Shown piece after piece: positions 1 through 5,047 of a stretch of DNA of 5,047 bases. The notes under the pieces are model-generated. The model was not told the origin of the DNA. It made no database searches and saw nothing but the letters and a program-made list of their open reading frames with translations. The DNA comes from an uncultured Pedobacter sp. Its GTDB lineage: Bacteria; Bacteroidota; Bacteroidia; Sphingobacteriales; Sphingobacteriaceae. Position numbers and translations under genes: made by a program. Every line of letters starts with the position of its first letter. Position 1 is the stretch's first letter. The stretch spans positions 1-5,047 of the forward strand of contig NZ_CAMLHF010000286.1 in assembly GCF_946479715.1 (NCBI RefSeq), read 5' to 3'.

Positions 1-353
1 ATCTCTGTAAGTTCCTTTTCCATATCCAATGAGTCATTAGACTGGCATATGATCAGATTATATCCATACTTCTGTAAACCATTCTGAATAGTAGTAATCA
101 CCTCTGCATGAAAGAACATTGAGATCCTTGGTACAATAAGTCCGATGGTATGCGTTTTATTGCTGCGCAAGCCTGAAGCCATATTATTACGTCTGTAACC
201 CAGCTGAGCAGCCATTTTTAGTACATCATTTTTTGTTTTTTCCTTTACGTGCGGATGATCATTTAGCGCACGGGAAATTGTTGCAGGCGAAAGCTTCAAC
301 GCTTCCGCAATATCCAGAATTGTATTTTGCTGTACCTTTTTTTGGTTGGCCAT
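1..353 (-). CDS. LacI-family transcriptional regulator, N-terminal part (cut by left edge)
   Basis: This is a DNA-binding repressor/activator of the LacI/GalR family. I read it from the reverse strand, starting at the ATG at 353-351; 117 complete codons are visible before the edge. The N-terminal helix-turn-helix spans roughly residues 11-56, with the recognition segment LSPATISRALNDHP (21-34) and the family-typical LGYRRNN (51-57). The hinge helix follows (MASGLRSNKT, 58-67). Leu62 is the likely hinge residue that inserts at a central CpG of the operator. The periplasmic-binding-like effector domain then begins (HTIGLIVPRIS, 68-78, then a first helix near 82-95). The start is secure: the frame has no ATG between it and an upstream in-frame stop at 386-384. 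The effector-binding residues lie outside the window, so the ligand cannot be read. The neighbouring uronate and lactate genes make a sugar-acid-related ligand a reasonable guess, no more. It is transcribed divergently from lutA. Confidence 0.95.
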   Translation of the reverse strand, partial: MANQKKVQQNTILDIAEALKLSPATISRALNDHPHVKEKTKNDVLKMAAQLGYRRNNMASGLRSNKTHTIGLIVPRISMFFHAEVITTIQNGLQKYGYNLIICQSNDSLDMEKELTE

Positions 354-412
354 TTTAATATTATATGAGGCTACTGATTTAAGCTAATCCTATACCAAGC
401 TAATCAATATTA

Positions 413-444
413 CAATTATATGAAAACGTTTTCATAAATTCCAA
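413..444 (-). promoter_or_regulatory. Possible promoter of the lacI-type gene
   Basis: On the minus strand, TATAATTG (420-413) is one base away from the Bacteroidota -7 consensus TAnnTTTG. A TTG at 444-442 lies 21 bp upstream as a candidate -33 element. The perfect LacI-type palindrome at 419-436 would sit in the spacer between the two, an arrangement expected for autorepression. The boxes are short and the region is AT-rich, so this is tentative. Confidence 0.3.
419..436. promoter_or_regulatory. Perfect LacI-family operator-like palindrome (site 1)
   Basis: The sequence TATGAAAACGTTTTCATA is an exact 18-bp inverted repeat with no spacer and a central CG. That central CG and the TGAAA..TTTCA arms are the standard form of LacI/GalR-family operators, in which the hinge-helix leucine inserts at the central CpG. 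It lies 66 bp upstream of the start of the LacI-type gene, so autoregulation is the simplest reading. What is seen is the palindrome; binding by the adjacent regulator is inferred. Confidence 0.75.
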
Positions 445-525
445 CAAATTAATTCGGCATAGTTTAAACATTACAAAAACACCTAAGTAGTTCATGTAAT
501 TCAGGTTAAATTAAGACATACCAAC

Positions 526-542
526 TTTTTTGTTACAAAAAA
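526..542. repeat. A/T-rich inverted repeat TTTTTTGT-T-ACAAAAAA
   Basis: Two 8-base arms, TTTTTTGT and ACAAAAAA, are exactly complementary around a single central T. It lies between the two LacI-like sites. The odd-length centre and lack of a CG show that it is not a LacI-type operator. It could be a site for another regulator or a chance product of A and T runs. It is too tightly spaced to form an RNA hairpin without opening several pairs. Confidence 0.4.
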
Positions 543-558
543 CTGTCGAACGAATATC

Positions 559-578
559 ATTATATGAAATCGTTTCCG
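559..578. promoter_or_regulatory. Degenerate LacI-family operator-like site (site 2)
   Basis: The core TGAAATCGTTTCCG (565-578) matches the perfect site TGAAAACGTTTTCA at 11 of 14 positions and keeps the central CG and the TGAAA half. The longer stretch 559-575 matches 415-431 at 16 of 17 positions (ATTATATGAAAnCGTTT). The right half-site is eroded. The distance between the centres of the two sites is 144 bp. It lies about 65 bp upstream of the candidate lut -7 box, so it could serve as an auxiliary site for the same regulator and connect it to lut control. Function is inferred. Confidence 0.5.
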
Positions 579-641
579 TTCTAAATAACAAACTAATCTG
601 CATAATATTCTTAATAACATTATATTTACCGCTGAGCACTG

Positions 642-649
642 TATATTTG
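642..649 (+). promoter_or_regulatory. Candidate -7 box of the lutABC promoter
   Basis: TATATTTG matches the Bacteroidota primary-sigma -7 consensus TAnnTTTG exactly. It would place the transcription start near 655, giving a leader of about 40 nt before lutA. No good TTG-type -33 element is present at the expected distance, so the promoter may be weak or activator-dependent. A second near-match, TATATTTA at 621-628, lies just upstream. Confidence 0.5.
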
Positions 650-694
650 CTTGAACGCACAACCTAAACCAAATAAGATCAGATACTTTTAGCC

Positions 695-1435
695 ATGACT
701 GTTGGACTTTTTATTCCGTGTTATATTGACCAGTTCTACCCAAACGCCGCTATTGCAACCTTAACTTTACTGAAGAAACTAGGAGTTGACGTGGTTTATC
801 CCACAAAGCAAACCTGTTGCGGTCAGCCTATGGCCAATTCGGGCTTTGAACATCTCACACAAGGATGCAACGATTTATTTATAGAAAACTTTTCTGAATT
901 TGATTACGTGGTATCCCCTTCCGGGAGCTGTGTTCTCCATATTAAGGATCATCTTCATGCCGATAAAGCCGAAGATAAGGCTCTTGGAATCAGAAAAAAG
1001 ATCTATGAATTAACTGAGTTCCTTACAGATGTACTTAAAGTTGAGAAATTGACTGCAAGCTTCCCTCATAAAGTTGGTGTACACCAAAGTTGCCATGGGC
1101 AGCGTGGATTAATGCTTGCGCAAATGAGTGAGCTCGTTGAGGCTCCTTTCTCCAAACCACTACACCTGCTAAATATGGTTGAAGGTCTGGAACTGATTAA
1201 TCTGAAGCGACCTGATGAGTGCTGTGGTTTTGGTGGTACTTTTTGTGTTGCAGAAGAAGCCGTATCTGTAAAAATGGGTAAGGACAGGGTTGCAGATCAT
1301 CTTAACGGTGGTGCCGAATATATTACCGCAGCAGACATGTCTTGCCTGATGCATATGGAAGGTATCTTACGCAGACAAAATAGCAATGTTAAAGTAATAC
1401 ACATTGCCGAGATATTAAACGCACAGGAATTTTAA
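695..1435 (+). CDS. lutA: L-lactate oxidation complex subunit LutA (LldE), cysteine-rich CCG-domain protein
   Basis: This is one of the three subunits of the cytoplasmic LutABC (LldEFG) complex, which oxidises L-lactate to pyruvate without the flavin LldD enzyme. It resembles the CCG-domain subunits of heterodisulfide reductase and glycolate oxidase. Two CCG domains are visible. The first has C9 in a CYIDQFYP context and the pair C41-C42 in CCGQPMANSG. The second has C133 in HQSCHGQRG and the pair C176-C177 in ECCGFGGTFC, ending in C184. SPSGSC near residue 79 is also typical of the family. The 246-residue length is normal and nothing is truncated. The start is well fixed: it is the first ATG after an in-frame stop at 674-676. 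There is no Shine-Dalgarno sequence. The gene heads a three-gene operon, with lutB starting 22 bp downstream. No lactate permease (lutP) or GntR-type lldR lies in the window. Confidence 0.96.
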   Translation: MTVGLFIPCYIDQFYPNAAIATLTLLKKLGVDVVYPTKQTCCGQPMANSGFEHLTQGCNDLFIENFSEFDYVVSPSGSCVLHIKDHLHADKAEDKALGIRKKIYELTEFLTDVLKVEKLTASFPHKVGVHQSCHGQRGLMLAQMSELVEAPFSKPLHLLNMVEGLELINLKRPDECCGFGGTFCVAEEAVSVKMGKDRVADHLNGGAEYITAADMSCLMHMEGILRRQNSNVKVIHIAEILNAQEF

Positions 1436-1457
1436 ACCTACAACCAGCAATAAGAAA

Positions 1458-2837
1458 ATGAGTACAGGAGCAAAAGATCACGCTCAATTATCCGATATCT
1501 TTAATAAAGATGAAGCTCGTGTAGACTGGCATGATGAAACGCTTTGGTTTGTAAGGGCCAAGCGGGATAAGGCTGCAAATAGTCTACCCGAATGGGAAAC
1601 CTTGCGCGAAACCGCATCACAAATAAAAGACAATGTTCTATCAAACTTGCATGATTATCTTTTGCAGTTTGAGGCTAATGCTGAAAAGAACGGCATAAAA
1701 GTTCATTGGGCTGCCAATGGCGAAGAACACAATAAAATAGTACATTCCATTTTAAAGGAGAGTGGCGTAAACCGCATTGTTAAAAGCAAATCAATGCTTA
1801 CCGAGGAATGTCATCTAAATGATTATCTACAAAAAAACGACATAGAGGTTATAGATACTGACTTAGGAGAACGTATTGTACAATTGGCTGAAGAGCCACC
1901 CAGCCACATCGTGCTTCCTTGTATTCATAAGAAAAAGGAAGAAATAGGAGATTTGTTCCACAAGCATCTTGGCACGCCTGAAGGTGCCTCTGATCCGGTA
2001 TTTTTGACTGCCGCAGCAAGGGATCATTTACGTGAAAAATTCATTACAAGAAAGGCTGCCATCACCGGAGTAAATTTTGCAATAGCTGAAACCGGCGAGT
2101 TTGTTGTATGTACAAATGAAGGAAATGCCGATATGGGTGCACATCTTGCTGATGTACATATTGCTTGCATGGGAATTGAGAAGATAGTACCCTTACGTAA
2201 GCATCTTTCTGTATTTCTAAGGATACTTACCAGAAGTGCCACCGGACAACCCATTACCACCTACTCCAGTCATTTTAAAAAGCCAAGACCAGGGCAAACT
2301 ATGCACATCGTTTTGGTAGACAATGGCAGGACTACACAACTTGGCAGAGAAGACTTCCGCAACTCACTGAAGTGTATCCGCTGTGCAGCATGTATGAATA
2401 CCTGTCCGGTTTATCGCAGAAGCGGCGGACACAGTTATCACACTGCAATTGCCGGGCCTATAGGTTCCATATTAGCTCCAAATCTGGACATGAAAAACTA
2501 TGCCGATCTTCCATTCGCTTCCACCCTTTGTGGGTCGTGCAGCAATGTGTGTCCGGTAAAAATAAACATCCATGAACAGCTTTATAAATGGCGCCAGGTA
2601 ATTGTTAAAGAAGGCTACGCAGATCCCAAAAAGGCAATGGCCATGAAAGCAATGGATTTTACATTATCAAATCCGTCAATATATAAATTCGCTGGAAAAG
2701 CAGGTCGATGGGTTTTAAAACATGCCCCCTTCACAGTAAACAACAAACTTAATCTTTGGTATAAACACAGAGAAATGCCTGAGTCTCCAAAACAATCATT
2801 TGGAGAATGGTATAAACAAAACAATAAAAATGACTAG
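1458..2837 (+). CDS. lutB: L-lactate oxidation complex iron-sulfur subunit LutB (LldF)
   Basis: This is the electron-transfer subunit of the lactate oxidation complex, 459 residues. The N-terminal two thirds is a LUD domain, with GVNFAIAETGEFVV at 204-217, TNEGN at 219-223 and HIVLVDNGR at 283-291. A ferredoxin-type double [4Fe-4S] module follows. The first motif is CIRCAACMNTCP with C306, C309, C312 and C316. The second is LCGSCSNVCPVKI with C358, C361 and C365. The second motif carries three cysteines, with Ser355 where a fourth might be expected; from memory this is normal for LutB proteins and not a defect. The C-terminal 90 or so residues form the basic, helical tail usual for LutB. No membrane segment is seen, so the protein is probably cytoplasmic and passes electrons on to quinone or another carrier (inferred). 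The stop overlaps the start of lutC by 8 bases, suggesting coupled translation. Confidence 0.96.
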   Translation: MSTGAKDHAQLSDIFNKDEARVDWHDETLWFVRAKRDKAANSLPEWETLRETASQIKDNVLSNLHDYLLQFEANAEKNGIKVHWAANGEEHNKIVHSILKESGVNRIVKSKSMLTEECHLNDYLQKNDIEVIDTDLGERIVQLAEEPPSHIVLPCIHKKKEEIGDLFHKHLGTPEGASDPVFLTAAARDHLREKFITRKAAITGVNFAIAETGEFVVCTNEGNADMGAHLADVHIACMGIEKIVPLRKHLSVFLRILTRSATGQPITTYSSHFKKPRPGQTMHIVLVDNGRTTQLGREDFRNSLKCIRCAACMNTCPVYRRSGGHSYHTAIAGPIGSILAPNLDMKNYADLPFASTLCGSCSNVCPVKINIHEQLYKWRQVIVKEGYADPKKAMAMKAMDFTLSNPSIYKFAGKAGRWVLKHAPFTVNNKLNLWYKHREMPESPKQSFGEWYKQNNKND

Positions 2838-3414
2838 CAGAGAAGAAATACTGGCTAAAATAAAAACCAATCAACCAGGCGCCAGGCCTTTACCGGCAGA
2901 CCTTACTACTATGCCAGGTGGAATGGAAAGCATAACGCAATTTAAAACGGTATTAACTACCATAGGTGGAGCAATAGTTGAAGTTGCAAATTTTGAAGAG
3001 ATCGCACAATACATTCAGCAGGAATTTAAAGATAAAAAAAGACTCATATCTACTCTACCTGAACTTGCTTCGGTAACCGAATCAGGATGGGAGAATAAAG
3101 ATCCGCATAGCTATGAAGATGTTGATCTGGCAATAATTAAAGCCCATTTTGGTGTTGCCGAAAACGCAGCGCTATGGATTACCGAAGATCTGATGCAACA
3201 AAGGGTTGTACCCTTTATTTGTCAGCAATTAGCTGTTGTGGTAAACAAAGCCGACATTGTTGCTACCATGCACGATGCCTATAGTAAAATAGGTGACGCC
3301 GAATATGGATTCGGATCTTTTATTGCAGGCCCATCAAAAACTGCAGATATTGAACAATCTTTAGTACTTGGAGCTCATGGGCCTAAAAGTATGACTGTAT
3401 TTTTATTAGGCTAG
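2830..3414 (+). CDS. lutC: L-lactate oxidation complex subunit LutC (LldG), LUD-domain protein
   Basis: This is the third subunit of the lactate oxidation complex, a single LUD domain of 194 residues from the chosen start. Family features include FGVAENAALWITED (107-120, the G-E-N/T-A signature), the GPSKTADIEQSLVLG block (from 167) and GAHGPKS (181-187), followed by a hydrophobic C-terminal strand. I chose the ATG at 2830-2832. Its product begins MTSREEILAKIK, the usual LutC opening, and overlaps lutB by only 8 bases. A longer reading from a TTG at 2800 would add ten residues with no family resemblance. LutC proteins share the LUD fold with the N-terminal part of LutB, and the two probably pair in the complex. 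The last codons, Leu-Gly-stop, lie within the hairpin shared with the convergent uxaC. Confidence 0.94.
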   Translation: MTSREEILAKIKTNQPGARPLPADLTTMPGGMESITQFKTVLTTIGGAIVEVANFEEIAQYIQQEFKDKKRLISTLPELASVTESGWENKDPHSYEDVDLAIIKAHFGVAENAALWITEDLMQQRVVPFICQQLAVVVNKADIVATMHDAYSKIGDAEYGFGSFIAGPSKTADIEQSLVLGAHGPKSMTVFLLG

Positions 3415-3432
3415 GGCTATCCCTAGCCTAAT
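3405..3432. terminator. Hairpin spanning both convergent gene ends, possible bidirectional terminator
   Basis: A perfect 12-bp stem (ATTAGGCTAGGG paired with CCCTAGCCTAAT) closes a 4-base loop, CTAT. It covers the last codons and stop of lutC (TAG at 3412-3414) and of uxaC on the other strand (TAG at 3425-3423). Being symmetrical, it would form in transcripts from both operons. No clean U-run follows it on either strand: the plus strand continues TTAAAATATT and the minus strand continues AAAAATAC. It may therefore not be a textbook intrinsic terminator, and could act partly by protecting 3' ends. Confidence 0.6.
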
Positions 3433-4832
3433 TTAAAATATTCTTTAGCGTTGTAATAACAGATATCGCTGATGATCTGTCCGATCCATTTTTCATCATT
3501 AGGTAATATTCCATTCTCCATTTCTGCTCCAAACAGGTTACACAATATTCTTCTGAAGTATTCATGTCGTGAATAAGAAAGGAAGCTTCGTGAATCAGTA
3601 AGCATACCTACAAAATTGCTTACCATCCCCATATTAGACAATGCGTTCAATTGCTTTTCCATGCCATCTTTCTGATCCAGAAACCACCAGCCAGAACCGA
3701 ATTGCATTTTACCTTTCATCCTTCCATCGGCAAAATTACCAGTCATAGCTGCAAAAACCTCATTATCTGCAGGATTAAGATTATAAATAATGGTTTTAGT
3801 AAGCTGATCAGTTACACTCAGATTGCCTAAAAATCCCGATAATCTTTCAGCATGTCTAAAGTCGCCTATAGAGTCATACCCCGTATCAGCGCCTAATTTA
3901 TTGAACATTCCAAGGTTGTTATTTCTAATTGCACCCAAGTGAAACTGTTGCACCCAGTCCTTTTCATGATATAGTTTGCTCAATTCCGTTAAAACATAAC
4001 CGGCAAAAGCATCAGGATTAGAAAACACAGCACCATCGGTTTTCAAGAAACTGATAAATTCCTTTTTCTCCCCATCAGTTAAGTCATATGTTGCAGGCAA
4101 AGTGGCTAATCCATGGTCAGAAACACTGCATTTATGCGCAGCAAAATAATCAATACGCTGTCTTAAAGCCGCCACCAATCCCTCAACATCTGTTATAACA
4201 ATTCCTGAAACAGCAGAAAGCTGTTTTACATAATCCTTAAATTGAACTGTCTTATCAATCAATAAAGCTTTATCTGGTCTGAATGAAGGTTTTACTTTTA
4301 CTGAAAAATCACCCTCACCTAATTGTTTATGATATTTAAGATCATCACAAGGATCATCTGTTGTACCAACCATTTCAACTTTAAAATGGTTTAACAATCC
4401 TTGTGTAGAAAATTCATCTTTTGTAAGCAACGCATTACAGTCTTCATAAATTCTCTTACCGGAATCAGCATTTAGAAAAGAATTGATACCAAAAGGATTT
4501 TTAAGTTCCATATGCGTCCAATGAAACAAGGGGTTTCTAACTGTTGCAGGCACTACCCGTGCCCAGGCCATAAATTTATCCTGATCTGCAGCATTTCCTG
4601 TAATCAGCTCTTCGCTAACACCCAATGCACGCATACCTCTCCACTTATAGTGATCACCTTTCAGCCAGATCTCAGTCAGATTAGTAAACTTCTTATTCTC
4701 TGCTATTTCCTGTGGTGGCAGGTGATTATGATAATCAATTATAGGCAGGTTTTTCGCATAATCATTAAAAAGTATTTTCGCTTTTTTGCTGCTCAACAAA
4801 AAATCTTCAGGTATTACTGCTCCTTCTATCAT
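3423..4832 (-). CDS. uxaC: Glucuronate isomerase (uronate isomerase) UxaC
   Basis: This enzyme of the amidohydrolase superfamily catalyses the first step of hexuronate breakdown in the cytoplasm: D-glucuronate to D-fructuronate, and D-galacturonate to D-tagaturonate. The full 469-residue length is normal for UxaC. Visible signatures are the metal-site motif IIDYHNHLPP with H35 and H37, IWLKGDHYKWRGMRALG shortly after, GTTDDPCDD (D159, D160), KPSFRPDKA, QFHLGAIRNNN, and near the C terminus MLTDSRSFLSYSRHEYFRR with D413, R415, R422 and H423. The ATG at 4832 lies one base after the uxuA stop, so the two genes are evidently co-transcribed and probably translationally coupled. The first residues, up to about 20, vary in the family, and this start agrees with them. 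The gene converges on lutC and ends 8 bp from it, inside a shared palindrome. Nothing suggests a defect. Confidence 0.97.
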   Translation of the reverse strand: MIEGAVIPEDFLLSSKKAKILFNDYAKNLPIIDYHNHLPPQEIAENKKFTNLTEIWLKGDHYKWRGMRALGVSEELITGNAADQDKFMAWARVVPATVRNPLFHWTHMELKNPFGINSFLNADSGKRIYEDCNALLTKDEFSTQGLLNHFKVEMVGTTDDPCDDLKYHKQLGEGDFSVKVKPSFRPDKALLIDKTVQFKDYVKQLSAVSGIVITDVEGLVAALRQRIDYFAAHKCSVSDHGLATLPATYDLTDGEKKEFISFLKTDGAVFSNPDAFAGYVLTELSKLYHEKDWVQQFHLGAIRNNNLGMFNKLGADTGYDSIGDFRHAERLSGFLGNLSVTDQLTKTIIYNLNPADNEVFAAMTGNFADGRMKGKMQFGSGWWFLDQKDGMEKQLNALSNMGMVSNFVGMLTDSRSFLSYSRHEYFRRILCNLFGAEMENGILPNDEKWIGQIISDICYYNAKEYFKLG

Positions 4833-4833
4833 G

Positions 4834-5047
4834 TTATTTATCTAAAAACTGGTTTATTATTCCGAACTCTAATCCTCTCAATTCAGCCAGGCCTTTTAAT
4901 CTGCCGATAGCTGAATAGCCTGGGTTAGTTTTTTTCTTGAGGTCATCAAGCATCTGGTGACCATGATCAGGTCGCATTGGAATGCTAACCTGTCTATTCT
5001 GTTGTATCAAAATGATTTGTTTAACAACATTAAACATATCTACATCA
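4834..5047 (-). CDS. uxuA: Mannonate dehydratase UxuA, C-terminal part (cut by right edge)
   Basis: This is the C-terminal 70 residues of D-mannonate dehydratase, which converts D-mannonate to 2-keto-3-deoxygluconate and water with a divalent metal, two steps after UxaC on the glucuronate branch. The diagnostic stretch [15 protein letters not shown] is at about 4983-4939; it includes the RPDHGH catalytic/metal-site motif (coding bases 4974-4957). The near-invariant [20 protein letters not shown] follows. The open frame continues past the ATG at 5037 (the residues before it read Asp-Val-Asp), so that ATG is internal and the true start lies beyond the window. The stop is TAA at 4836-4834, one base before uxaC. 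The reductase UxuB, which makes D-mannonate from D-fructuronate, is expected nearby but is not visible. Confidence 0.95.
   Translation of the reverse strand, partial: DVDMFNVVKQIILIQQNRQVSIPMRPDHGHQMLDDLKKKTNPGYSAIGRLKGLAELRGLEFGIINQFLDK

Larger units (their letters stand above)
354..694. other. Divergent intergenic region between the lacI-type gene and lutA
   Basis: This 341-bp AT-rich gap has no convincing gene on either strand. It holds two LacI-type operator-like sites (419-436 and 559-578), an A/T-rich inverted repeat (526-542), a short direct repeat AAGCTAATC (381-389 and 397-405), a self-complementary GTTTAAAC (462-469) and a probable lut promoter box (642-649). It must contain the promoters of both flanking genes. 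I saw no tRNA, riboswitch or small ORF of note. Confidence 0.8.

Noticed and set aside
360..368. Possible third operator-like copy, ATTATATGA
   Set aside because: It shares only the A/T-rich left flank of the two operator sites and lacks the central CG and right half.
381..405. Direct repeat AAGCTAATC (381-389 and 397-405)
   Set aside because: Two 9-base copies 16 bp apart in AT-rich leader DNA are weak evidence of function. There are no further copies to suggest an array.
2024..2260. A 78-codon open frame on the minus strand inside lutB
   Set aside because: It is fully antisense to the conserved LUD domain of LutB and resembles no known protein. The same applies to the short minus-strand frames at 1169-1354 and 2615-2824.
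2529..2554. Apparent missing fourth cysteine in the second iron-sulfur motif of LutB (Ser355)
   Set aside because: As far as I recall, LutB proteins typically have S-x-LCGxC-xxx-CP here, so this is family-normal and not a loss of function.
2372..2575. A 67-codon plus-strand frame in another phase within lutB
   Set aside because: It overlaps the iron-sulfur motifs of LutB, whose reading frame is unambiguous; this is a chance open frame.
4512..4910. A 132-codon open frame on the plus strand across the 5' part of uxaC and the end of uxuA
   Set aside because: It lies antisense to two clearly conserved genes, has no recognisable domain and has a composition that reads like an antisense translation.

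Overview
The window looks like chromosomal DNA from a member of the Bacteroidota, probably a Sphingobacteriaceae/Pedobacter-like heterotroph. Four things suggest this. The DNA is AT-rich. None of the five visible start codons has a clear GGAGG-type Shine-Dalgarno sequence; they are preceded by A/T-rich stretches instead. A TAnnTTTG-type -7 promoter box lies upstream of the first plus-strand gene. The protein sequences resemble Bacteroidota members of their families. The genus assignment is inference.

Layout. Bases 1-353 (minus) hold the N-terminal part of a LacI-family transcriptional regulator, cut by the left edge. Bases 354-694 are a divergent intergenic region. It contains a perfect 18-bp LacI-type palindrome, a second related but degenerate copy 144 bp away, an A/T inverted repeat and a probable promoter. 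Bases 695-3414 (plus) are a compact three-gene operon, lutA-lutB-lutC (also called lldEFG), for the iron-sulfur L-lactate oxidation complex. Bases 3423-4832 (minus) are uxaC (glucuronate/galacturonate isomerase). Bases 4834-5047 (minus) are the C-terminal end of uxuA (mannonate dehydratase), cut by the right edge. The order on the minus strand is uxuA then uxaC, separated by a single base. The lut and uxu-uxaC operons converge with 8 bp between their stop codons, and a perfect 12-bp stem hairpin covers both gene ends.

How the genes may work together. UxaC isomerises D-glucuronate to D-fructuronate (and D-galacturonate to D-tagaturonate). UxuA dehydrates D-mannonate to 2-keto-3-deoxygluconate (KDG). 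The reductase between them (UxuB) is not in the window. LutABC oxidises L-lactate to pyruvate and feeds electrons to the respiratory chain. Both routes end at pyruvate, so the locus reads as a carbon-source utilisation island with a sugar-responsive LacI regulator at one end. Whether that regulator controls lut, uxu/uxa, only itself, or a combination cannot be settled from the window.

I found no undescribed system here. All five genes belong to well-known families and appear intact apart from the two cut by the edges. The points worth a second look are regulatory: the paired LacI-type operators and the palindrome shared by the two convergent gene ends.
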